Shown: piece after piece, positions 38,185 to 45,471 of the stretch
Layout: each line of letters starts with the position of its first letter
Position numbering within the stretch: position 1 is the first letter of the stretch
Origin: Myxococcales bacterium
GTDB taxonomy: Bacteria > Lernaellota > Lernaellaia > Lernaellales > Lernaellaceae
Direction of reading: 5' to 3'
Length of the DNA stretch: 64,000 nucleotides
Assembly (NCBI GenBank): GCA_012517325.1
Contig: JAAYVF010000027.1
Coordinates: 1-64,000 of the forward strand
Notes under the pieces: model-generated
The model's input: only the letters and a program-made list of their open reading frames with translations
Told to the model about the DNA's origin: nothing
The model's database searches: none
Translations under genes and position numbers: made by a program

Positions 38185-38245
38185 ATTGTGTCCCCGGAAT
38201 TCCCCGGAATTCCCCCGGAATTCCAATTGTGTCCCCGGAATTCCC
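38185..38245. repeat. Tandem CCCCGGAATTCC repeats
   Basis: GTGTCCCCGGAATTCC occurs at 38188-38203 and 38229-38244. Two further CCCCGGAATTCC units lie between. The repeat sits directly on the 5' edge of the truncated AT-rich gene, whose open frame runs back into it. Such GTGTCCCC units are often near mobile elements, but no transposase is here. Confidence 0.65.
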
Positions 38246-38274
38246 AAGGTGGAAAAGTCGATAATAGGTTGACC

Positions 38275-39042
38275 ATGTTTTCGGAAAATGGAGAAATCAT
38301 CTGGGATATCGATTTAACTCCAGGAGTCGATGAAGAGTGGGCGTTTATGATTCTTAATATCGAGGGAAGCCGTTTGTACTTATTGGGATCAAATAATCAT
38401 ATAGATAGCCATACCTACCTTTTGCCGGTTAACGAAAACGGCGATATCGGAGAGAGCTGGGATTTGGGTAGAGAAATATATACGTATGCCTCCGCAAATG
38501 ATGGTGAAGAATTGATTTTCTATATAAAAAACGATGAAGGGCAATTGCTAAAAAAATATCGCTCGGATGGAGAATTAGTATTTCAAGTGGAAAGACCCAT
38601 GAAAAGAGATTGGTTGGAGTGTAAACAAATTTATATTGATGAAATGAATGATATCTATCTATTTGCCTCTGAGGGAGGCGATTATGTTAGTCATATCTAT
38701 GTAACAAAGTATAGTGAATTCGGCGATTATAAATGGTCGCACATCATTGCAGGCCGGGATTACGAAGTTATTGAATTTGTCGAGGCGCAATATCGCGGTT
38801 CCGGAGAGTTCTACGTCAGCGGAGTTTTAGATCCACATGGTTGGAGTGAAGGTACCAAGACCGTATTATTGGGAATGGACAGCGATGGGAATAGACAGTG
38901 GATTCACTATTATCACCCCGAAAATGCCGAGTCGATAAAACCCCTGGCGACCACGCTCGATGAAAACGGCGATTTATTTGTCGCCGGAACCTACAGTATC
39001 GAAGAAGAAGAGATTGACAACGTCGGCGGCTGCGGCTGCTGA
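38275..39042 (+). pseudogene. 5'-truncated beta-propeller-like protein, AT-rich remnant
   Basis: 255 residues from the ATG at 38275; the frame continues upstream only into the GGAATTCC repeats. The protein has repeated short units such as MFSENGEIIWDIDL, KYSEFGDYKWSHI and GMDSDGNRQWIHYY, the pattern of SBBP-type secreted propellers. It lacks a signal peptide, so the original N-terminus appears lost. It ends VGGCGC. Base composition is much more AT-rich than the neighbours, pointing to recent transfer. It may still be translated, since an AGG lies before the ATG. Confidence 0.55.
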
Positions 39043-39064
39043 TTCGATTTCCTGCCGACATTTT

Positions 39065-39216
39065 CACATTCAAAATCCGCTTTGCATGGCCATCGATCCG
39101 GACGGATCGAAGACCATGGCACCCCGAAATGAAAGAATCGCCGACGATTTCACATTCCCACATCCGCCTTACATGGCCATCGATCCGGACGGATCGAGGA
39201 CCATGGCACCCCGAAA
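39065..39216. repeat. Two direct copies of a ~65-base palindromic repeat
   Basis: Copies at 39065-39129 and 39151-39216 agree over nearly their whole length, starting CACATTC and ending GGCACCCCGAAA. Each contains the hairpin CGATCCG-GA-CGGATCG. They fill the spacer 39043-39380 with no gene between. Confidence 0.75.
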
Positions 39217-39293
39217 AGGATTGCACCCTTCGAGACGGCAAAAGGCCTCCTCAGGTTTTTCGTCCTTCCCGGCGAAAGCGATCGAAAAGCCGC

Positions 39294-39321
39294 TTGTGTT
39301 TCGGGCGCTCGTCACTACAAT
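39294..39321 (+). promoter_or_regulatory. Candidate promoter of the MATE gene
   Basis: TTGTGT at 39294-39299 and TACAAT at 39316-39321, spacer 16, about 60 bases before the ATG at 39381. Confidence 0.4.
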
Positions 39322-39380
39322 GACCCGGTTCTTTTACCGGTGAAGCAACGGCCTTCTTCTTACATTGACGGCGCGATTCC

Positions 39381-40727
39381 ATGTCGAAACTGGTCAACGA
39401 AAGCCTGCCGAAAACCATCGCCAAGATGGCCGTGCCGATGCTGGCCGGGACGTTCGCCCTCAACACCTACCAGCTCACCAACGCCTGGTTCGTCTCCCGG
39501 CTCGGCACCGAATCGCTGGCCGCGATTTCCTTCGCCTACCCGGTCATCATGTTCATCCTGTTTCTGGCCCGCGGGCTGAGCAGCGGCGCGATGACGCTGG
39601 TGGCGCACGCTCTCGGGCGCCAGGACCAGCACGAGGCCGCGACGCTGACGACGCACGCCCTCGGCCTGACCCTGTTGTTCGCCGCGCTCGTCACCCTGGT
39701 CGGCCTGCTGACCGTGCGGCCGGTGTTCGCCCGGCTCGGGGCCGCCGGCGAGGTGTTGGAAATGACCGCGCGCTATATGCGGATCTGGTATCTGGGCGCG
39801 CCGATCATGCTGCTGCAGGTAGTCGCCGCGGACGTCATCATCAGCACCGGCAACACCAAGATCATCAGCCTGCTCATGGTCGGCAGCACGGGGCTGAACA
39901 TCTTCTTCGATCTCGGGCTCATCTTTGGCCGGTTCGGCCTGCCGCGGATGGGAATCGCCGGCGCGGCGCTGGCCACCATCCTCGCCCAGAGCGCGATCCT
40001 GGCAGCCGCCTGTTTCATCCTGGCGCGCCGGTTGGGGCTGATCGAACTGCGCCTTCCGGCGTGGCGCGAGCTGATGCGGTCGTGGGGGCGGATCCTCAAA
40101 TTCGGCGTTCCCGGCGCGCTGGGCCTGGTGCTGACGCCGATTTCCTCGGCGGTCATCACGCGGCTGGTCGCCGGCTACGGCACCGCGGCGGTCGCGGCGT
40201 TGGGCGTGGCCGGCCGGATCGAGATGTTCGCCTTCATGATCCCGATGACCGTCGGCATGTCGCTGATTCCGCTGGCGGCGCAGAACTACGGCGCGGGCCG
40301 GCTCGACCGCATCCGGGCGGCGCGAAAAGGGACGATGTTGTTCGCGGCCGGCTACGGGGTCTTCATCGGCCTGACGTTCATTTTTTTCGCGGACTCCATG
40401 GCGCGGATCTTTTCCGCCGAGGCGGCCGTCGTCGACGTGCTCAAGTCCTATATCTACATCACCTGCATGGGCTATGGGATGCTGGAGGTCAACCGTTACG
40501 CGGGGTTCGTCATGACCGGCGCGCAGGAACCTTTGAAAGCCTCACTGCTCAACATCATCCGCGTGCTCGTGCTGCTGATTCCGCTGTCGCTGCTGGGGAG
40601 CGCGCTGTTCCATTTGCGCGGCATCTTTTTCGGCCGGCTGGTCACCGATTTGACCGCCGGGACGATCGGCATCTGGTGGTCGGGACGGGTTTTGTCGGCG
40701 AAGGCGGCGCGGCGCGGCGAAGCGTGA
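39381..40727 (+). CDS. MATE family efflux transporter
   Basis: A 448-residue protein with about 12 hydrophobic helices in two homologous halves (MAVPMLAGTFALNTYQLTNAW near the start, GRILKFGVPGALGLVLTPISSAV in the middle). This is the MatE repeat structure. It exports drugs or metabolites using a Na+ or H+ gradient in the inner membrane. Substrate unknown. Its ribosome site is weak. It ends six bases before the convergent membrane-protein gene. Confidence 0.92.
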   Translation: MSKLVNESLPKTIAKMAVPMLAGTFALNTYQLTNAWFVSRLGTESLAAISFAYPVIMFILFLARGLSSGAMTLVAHALGRQDQHEAATLTTHALGLTLLFAALVTLVGLLTVRPVFARLGAAGEVLEMTARYMRIWYLGAPIMLLQVVAADVIISTGNTKIISLLMVGSTGLNIFFDLGLIFGRFGLPRMGIAGAALATILAQSAILAAACFILARRLGLIELRLPAWRELMRSWGRILKFGVPGALGLVLTPISSAVITRLVAGYGTAAVAALGVAGRIEMFAFMIPMTVGMSLIPLAAQNYGAGRLDRIRAARKGTMLFAAGYGVFIGLTFIFFADSMARIFSAEAAVVDVLKSYIYITCMGYGMLEVNRYAGFVMTGAQEPLKASLLNIIRVLVLLIPLSLLGSALFHLRGIFFGRLVTDLTAGTIGIWWSGRVLSAKAARRGEA

Positions 40728-40733
40728 GTGCGG

Positions 40734-41318
40734 TTACTGCTGGATCGTCTGCAATATCTGGTTGGCGGTGGCGTCCTCGGTTTGCTGCACGTCGCCGAGG
40801 CTCTTTTGGAGCAGCGCCGCGTAATTGCCGGGCAGGTTGCTCATCACCATCTTGCCGTTGAGGAAGCGCAGGTTGTGCGCCAGTTCCCACATCACCTCGC
40901 GCGGTTGCGCGGTGCCCAGCGACGCGCCCAGGGTCAGGAAGTCGTCGCCACGGATCTTGAGCTTGCGCTGGCCGCGGTAGGCGATGATCACCTCGTCGAT
41001 GTCGCTGCCCTGCAACTCGTGCGCGTATTCGAGGAAGGTCCGCACCAACCCCTGCGCGCCGCTGCGCGGATCCAGACCCCGCACGTCGAAGACGATGGTG
41101 TCCAGGTCGACGTAGCTGTCGAAATAGGCCGTGGCGCGAACGCCCAGGTTGCGGTCATCGCGGCCGATGACGCGGTTCAGCGGGCGCTGCAACAACCCGT
41201 AATTCAAAGCGAAAATGCCGATCATGCCCAGGACGGCCAAAATGATCAGGATGGTGAAGGAGCGTTGCAGGCCTTTGGAGCTCAGGTGAAAATTCAGGTT
41301 GCGCTTGAAGATCAACAC
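40734..41318 (-). CDS. Single-pass membrane protein, function unknown
   Basis: About 194 residues if GTG at 41318 is used (a GAAGGG site lies nine bases before). An N-terminal helix (FTILIILAVLGMIGIFALNYGLL) is followed by a soluble domain with YVDLDTIVFDVRGLDP and DEVIIAYRGQRKLKIRGDDF. The domain looks alpha/beta and extracytoplasmic. No family recognised. An in-frame upstream start at 41357 is possible. Confidence 0.6.
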   Translation of the reverse strand: MLIFKRNLNFHLSSKGLQRSFTILIILAVLGMIGIFALNYGLLQRPLNRVIGRDDRNLGVRATAYFDSYVDLDTIVFDVRGLDPRSGAQGLVRTFLEYAHELQGSDIDEVIIAYRGQRKLKIRGDDFLTLGASLGTAQPREVMWELAHNLRFLNGKMVMSNLPGNYAALLQKSLGDVQQTEDATANQILQTIQQ

Positions 41319-41481
41319 GAAGACAAACCCTTCCCGGTAAAGGCTTCCGTGCCCCACGCAAAACCGGCCCTGTTACCAGGAATCCCCCTTCCCGATGGCT
41401 CAACACTAGCACCGGTCAAGGAAAAATACAAGCAACCGGCAAGCCAGGCATTGAAACGGCAAAGCAGCGCTCAGGCGGGAT

Positions 41482-42453
41482 TCAGCGAATCTTTCCTTCG
41501 CGACGCAGGCGGAAGAAGTGCCGCCAGCCCAGAATGAGCACCCAGCGGCGTTCGCGGGGGGTCAGTTCGAGTTTGACGCCGTAGGTGCGTTCGACCTTGG
41601 CCAGCAGGATATCCACCCAGTTGTCGGTGAGCAGGATGCTTTTGGGCCAGCGCGCCTTGGCCCGGCGGCGGCTGCGGCGGATCAGCGCGGCGGTTTCCCG
41701 CAATTGGGCGGCGTGCAACGAAGCCGGGCGGCGCAGGTAATAGGTTTCCGGGTCGTCCTCGGGCAGGCGCGGCCGGAACAGTTCGGGCTCGAAGGCGCGG
41801 TATTGTTCCAGCAAGTGCGCCCAGATCGCGCGGTAGAACGGTTCGGCGGCGCGATAAAGCGCCTCGACCTTTTCGTCGGTTTTTTCGAGGCGCACCTCGC
41901 CCTCGTACGACAGGGCCAGGGCGCGCCGGATCAGCTCGGGCAGCGTGAAAACGGCGCCCACCTTGTTCAGCGCGTGCGGGGTCAGGGTCTCCATGGCCTG
42001 GTAACAGGCGCCGAGCACCTCGTCGCGCTCGAAAGTATCCCGCCACCAGATGACGGCCAGGCGTTTGCTGAACCGGCCCAGGTGGTAAAAATCCTTGGCA
42101 TCGGGCGCGACGTGCTTTTTCAGGTCGGCGAGGCTGATGACGCAGTACTTGCAGGTCGATTTACCGCCCGCCGGCCGCTCCAGTTCGAGGTAATAGATGT
42201 TGGGCGGCAGGAACGACGCCAGCCAACGGTCGCGCCGGCGGCGGTAAAAACGGCGGTAGTCGTCGCAAATCAGGTAGAAGTCGAAAAAGCTGGTATCGGT
42301 GGCGAGCTGGTCGTCGAGTTTCGAGCCGTAAAACACGACGGCCGCGAGCGACTCGCCGAAGACGCGGCGGAAGTGATCGACGAAGGGCGCGACGGCGGGC
42401 GACGGCGCGACGCAATAGGTTTCGCGCAGCAGTTCCAGCGGATTGAGGGGCAT
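41482..42453 (-). CDS. Tam41/Mmp37-like nucleotidyltransferase (possible CDP-diacylglycerol synthase)
   Basis: A 323-residue protein. The order of motifs matches mitochondrial Tam41 as I remember it: FYGSKLDDQ at 41-49 (for YGSGVxxQ), DFYLICDD at 58-65 (for the Asp-containing xDFxxxVDD), KYCVIS at 102-107 (for KYGVIS), FYHLGRFSKR at 122-131 (for LYxAGRLxKP) and LSYEGEVR at 181-188 with KTDEKV after it (for LSYSGDFR...K). Tam41 makes CDP-diacylglycerol from phosphatidic acid and CTP. No membrane helix is seen. It lies six bases before the end of the GT2/methyltransferase gene and is probably in one operon with it. The match is by eye and needs a profile search. Confidence 0.6.
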   Translation of the reverse strand: MPLNPLELLRETYCVAPSPAVAPFVDHFRRVFGESLAAVVFYGSKLDDQLATDTSFFDFYLICDDYRRFYRRRRDRWLASFLPPNIYYLELERPAGGKSTCKYCVISLADLKKHVAPDAKDFYHLGRFSKRLAVIWWRDTFERDEVLGACYQAMETLTPHALNKVGAVFTLPELIRRALALSYEGEVRLEKTDEKVEALYRAAEPFYRAIWAHLLEQYRAFEPELFRPRLPEDDPETYYLRRPASLHAAQLRETAALIRRSRRRAKARWPKSILLTDNWVDILLAKVERTYGVKLELTPRERRWVLILGWRHFFRLRREGKIR

Positions 42454-42459
42454 GCGGCG

Positions 42460-43869
42460 TTATCTCCCCGCGGCCTCAGGCCAGGCGGTCGATTCCCCGT
42501 GTTCGAGCCGCGCGATCCGCGCTTCGAGCACGAACTGGTAGGCGAACAGTTCCGGCCAGAAGCGGGCGAGACGATGATAGGCGCGGTCCAGAAAACGGAC
42601 CAGCGGGTTTTCGGCGTGCGACTGAAAGATGATCTCGAACGGCAGCGTGGTCACGGCGACGCGGACGATTTCGAACCCGGCCTGGCGCAGCAGCCGCGTG
42701 AAGGTGGCGCGGGTGAACAGGCGCACGTGGGTGTCGTCGAGGATGCCGCGCGCGTCGTACTCGAAGCGCCCGAGCAGCAGCGACAGGCGGTAGAACCAGA
42801 TGGCGATATTGCCGGTCGAGATGATCATCCGGCCCTCGGGTTTCAGGTGCCGCCGGGCCAGGGCGAGGACGGCCTCGCGGTTTTTCAGGTGTTCGATGAC
42901 GTCGGCCAGAATCACCACGTCGAATTCGCGGCCGTAGGGCAGGCGAAGCGCGGGGTCGTCGAGATCGGCCTGCCGGTATTGGTCGTAGGGCAGGCGCACC
43001 CGCTCCGGCGGCAGTTGATCGACGCCCGCCACGTGGCATCCCGCCTTGACGAGCCGATCGGCCAGCAAGCCCTGGCTGCATCCCAGGTCCAGCACCCGGC
43101 TGCCGGCCGGCACCGCCGCCAGGATCTGCTGGTGCGAACCGAACGGCGACCGCTTGTAGGTGTAACGCTCGCCGAAATCGACCAGCCAGCGGCCGTGCCG
43201 CAGCAGGTGAAGCTGGTGCAGGCGGTAGTGCAGCGCCGGCGAGAACAGGCGCCAGGCCTCGCGATCGCCGAGCGCGGGCCGGTCGACCCGCGCGCCGGGC
43301 AGGGGAACCTCGGTCGCCGACAGATCCAGGGCGCGGCCCTGAATCAACAGTTGGGCGTCGAACGCCTCGTTTTCGGTGTTGAGCAGGAAGGGAATGGCGC
43401 GTAGCGCGGCGGTCGAATAATACCGCCACCCGGACCGCAATTCGCGCCAGGAGCGGTGCAGAATCCAGTTCGTCAGGCGGATCGCCCGGCGTTCGGCGGC
43501 GGACGGCGGCGGCGTATCGCTCGCCAGGCCGACCGCGATGGCGGCGCCGTCGAAAACGGCGGCTTCCAGCAGGGGTTGCAGCGCCTCCGGGGTGAATTCC
43601 GCGCCGCGGCCGACGAAAATCACGCCGTCGAAGCCCTGTTCGACCGCGTACTGCAAACCGATCTTGCAGTTGGCGTAATAGCCGTATTCGCGCACGTGCC
43701 GCAACACGCGCGCCTTTTCCCAACCGGCGGCCGGCTCGCCGGCCGGCCGCGCCGCCTGGGCCGGCGTGAAAAAGCCGTAGGCCGCCGCCAACAACTCCTT
43801 CGCCGCGGGCGGCAGGCGCTCGGTCCAGGCCAGCAGCGCGGCGGGATCGGGGCAGGCGGCGAAGAACAA
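42460..43869 (-). CDS. Fusion of a degenerate GT2-like domain and a class I SAM methyltransferase
   Basis: 469 residues from a TTG at 43869; the frame stays open about 35 codons further upstream, so the start is uncertain. Residues ~50-215 follow the GT2 polyprenyl-mannosyltransferase pattern (GYYANCKIGLQYAVEQGFDG). The place of the metal-binding DxD holds VGRGAEFTP, so the domain may be inactive. Residues ~245-400 are a methyltransferase: motif I VLDLGCSQGLLAD, VAGVDQ, DVVILADVIEHL. This pairing occurs in lipid-linked sugar or cell-surface glycan genes. The Tam41-like gene follows by six bases. Confidence 0.72.
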   Translation of the reverse strand: MFFAACPDPAALLAWTERLPPAAKELLAAAYGFFTPAQAARPAGEPAAGWEKARVLRHVREYGYYANCKIGLQYAVEQGFDGVIFVGRGAEFTPEALQPLLEAAVFDGAAIAVGLASDTPPPSAAERRAIRLTNWILHRSWRELRSGWRYYSTAALRAIPFLLNTENEAFDAQLLIQGRALDLSATEVPLPGARVDRPALGDREAWRLFSPALHYRLHQLHLLRHGRWLVDFGERYTYKRSPFGSHQQILAAVPAGSRVLDLGCSQGLLADRLVKAGCHVAGVDQLPPERVRLPYDQYRQADLDDPALRLPYGREFDVVILADVIEHLKNREAVLALARRHLKPEGRMIISTGNIAIWFYRLSLLLGRFEYDARGILDDTHVRLFTRATFTRLLRQAGFEIVRVAVTTLPFEIIFQSHAENPLVRFLDRAYHRLARFWPELFAYQFVLEARIARLEHGESTAWPEAAGR

Positions 43870-44097
43870 CGCCAGCCGCGGCCAGGCCTCGCCCGACTCG
43901 CGCCGCCGGGCTGTTAATCGTTCCCAGGGCGAAATTTGAGGTTCGATGCTTTGAACTCCTTTGCCGGTGTCACTACTCTAAATACAACAACCGCCGGTCG
44001 CCCACAACGTGCGGCGCGAGCGCAAAATGGTCCGCTGCCCCACTTGATCCGCCGGGGGGCGGGCGCTTAGGATACGGCGACGGAAAGGAGCGGAACA

Positions 44098-45153
44098 TTG
44101 CATCCGATTTTATTCGAACTGTTCGGCCACGAGGTGCGGACCTACAGCATGGCGATGGCGCTGGGCTTCGTCGTGTCGATCATCCTGTTGCGCCGCCGCG
44201 CCCCGTACGAGCAGATCGACGTGAATATGGCGCTGAACATCGTGATCCTGTGCATCGTCGGGACGATCGTCGGCGGGCGGTTGATGTTCGTCATCAATAC
44301 CTGGGGCGAGCGCTTCGCCACCGAGGGAAAATCGTCGTGGGAAGTGTTTCTGGAAGCCTTCAAGGTCTGGGAAGGCGGCCTGGTGTTCTACGGCGGTTTT
44401 CTGGGCAGCATTTTGCTGGTCTGGCTGTACGTCAAAATCAAGGGAGGCGATTTCGCGGCAATCGGCGATTTTCTGGCGCCCTACGTCGGCCTCGGCCTGG
44501 CGATCCACCGGCCGTTCGGCTGCTTTATGAACGGCTGCTGCTACGGCGCGCCGACCGACCTGCCCATCGGCGTACACTTCCCGCTCGACGCCTCGGCCAC
44601 CAAGACCTGGGGCATCGACCAGGCACTGCACCCGACGCAGATCTACATGGGCTTCAACGGCCTGATCCTGTTTCTGCTGCTGCGCTGGTACCGCGAACGC
44701 AAACGCAGCCACGGCGAGGTCTTCGGCCTGCTGCTGATGGTTTACGCCTTCAACCGTTTTCTGATCGAAATCGTGCGCGGCGATAAAATCCGCGGTCACG
44801 TGCCGCTGTTCGACCTGTTGTACTTCGTGCTCTTCGCCGCCGGCCTGGCGCTTTGGCTCTACGCGCGCGGCCGCGAAAGCCGCCCGCGGCCGGTCGAGTA
44901 CCTCGGCCTGGCGCTGGCGGGGATCGCCGGCTTCATGGGTTTGTTCGGCACCGAGAGCGGCAGCCTGAACGAAACCGTCATCGAATCGCCGTTCTCGACC
45001 AGCCAATTCATCGGCTTCTTCGTGGCGGCGGCCGGCGCGGCGATGTTCTACTGGTCGCGGAAATTCGGGCCGAAAGTACAACCGGAATATGGCCGTTTGT
45101 TGCCGCCCGGCGCGCTGTCGGGCGAGGCCCCGACCGAGGAAACGGCAGGATAA
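44098..45153 (+). CDS. lgt: Prolipoprotein diacylglyceryl transferase
   Basis: A 351-residue inner-membrane enzyme with the Lgt signature near HRPFGCFMNGCCYGAPTDLPIG and about seven helices. It moves a diacylglyceryl group from phosphatidylglycerol to the lipobox cysteine of prelipoproteins, the first step for the many lipoproteins seen here. TTG start at 44098 with an AAGGAG site eight bases before. The C-terminal part after residue 260 is longer than in E. coli Lgt and adds two helices and a tail. Confidence 0.94.
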   Translation: MHPILFELFGHEVRTYSMAMALGFVVSIILLRRRAPYEQIDVNMALNIVILCIVGTIVGGRLMFVINTWGERFATEGKSSWEVFLEAFKVWEGGLVFYGGFLGSILLVWLYVKIKGGDFAAIGDFLAPYVGLGLAIHRPFGCFMNGCCYGAPTDLPIGVHFPLDASATKTWGIDQALHPTQIYMGFNGLILFLLLRWYRERKRSHGEVFGLLLMVYAFNRFLIEIVRGDKIRGHVPLFDLLYFVLFAAGLALWLYARGRESRPRPVEYLGLALAGIAGFMGLFGTESGSLNETVIESPFSTSQFIGFFVAAAGAAMFYWSRKFGPKVQPEYGRLLPPGALSGEAPTEETAG

Positions 45154-45192
45154 TCGAAGGGTTTGATTCGGCCGCGTTCGCGGCCGTGATCC

Positions 45193-45266
45193 GGGCGGAT
45201 AGCTCAGCTGGTTAGAGCATCGGTCTTACACACCGGAGGTCGCAGGTTCGATCCCTGTTCCGCCCA
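45193..45266 (+). tRNA. tRNA-Val (TAC)
   Basis: A 74-base cloverleaf. The acceptor arms are GGGCGGA and TCCGCCC with discriminator A, the D arm has GCTC-AGCTGGTTA-GAGC, and the anticodon loop CTTACAC lies between TCGGT and ACCGG. The T arm is GCAGG-TTCGATC-CCTGT. The anticodon is TAC, reading valine codons. The 3' CCA is not encoded. Confidence 0.95.
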
Positions 45267-45404
45267 ACAGCTTGCCAAGGCCATTTTGTCCAAATCCAAT
45301 TCCATTCGGCTCCTGAATGGTTCCAGGAATTTAAAAATTGAAAAAAGGGCGTTAATTTTATTTTTAACAAGAATTTTTTATTTCCCTCTATTTTTTCTTT
45401 TACC

Positions 45405-45434
45405 TTGCTTATTCATGGGAAAATGCGATAAAAT
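45405..45434 (+). promoter_or_regulatory. Candidate sigma70 promoter of the FG-GAP/OmpA reading frame
   Basis: TTGCTT at 45405-45410 and TAAAAT at 45429-45434, spacer 18, in an AT-rich region (45300-45460) 38 bases before the TTG start. Confidence 0.5.
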
Positions 45435-45471
45435 TTAGTGGGGAAAACTATAAAATAATCGGGGGCAGGCC

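Noticed and set aside
37650-38187. Minus-strand frames of 128-146 codons in the repeat island
   Set aside because: Their sequence is built from the repeats themselves (PAGARKDGAGF-like units) and shows no protein family.
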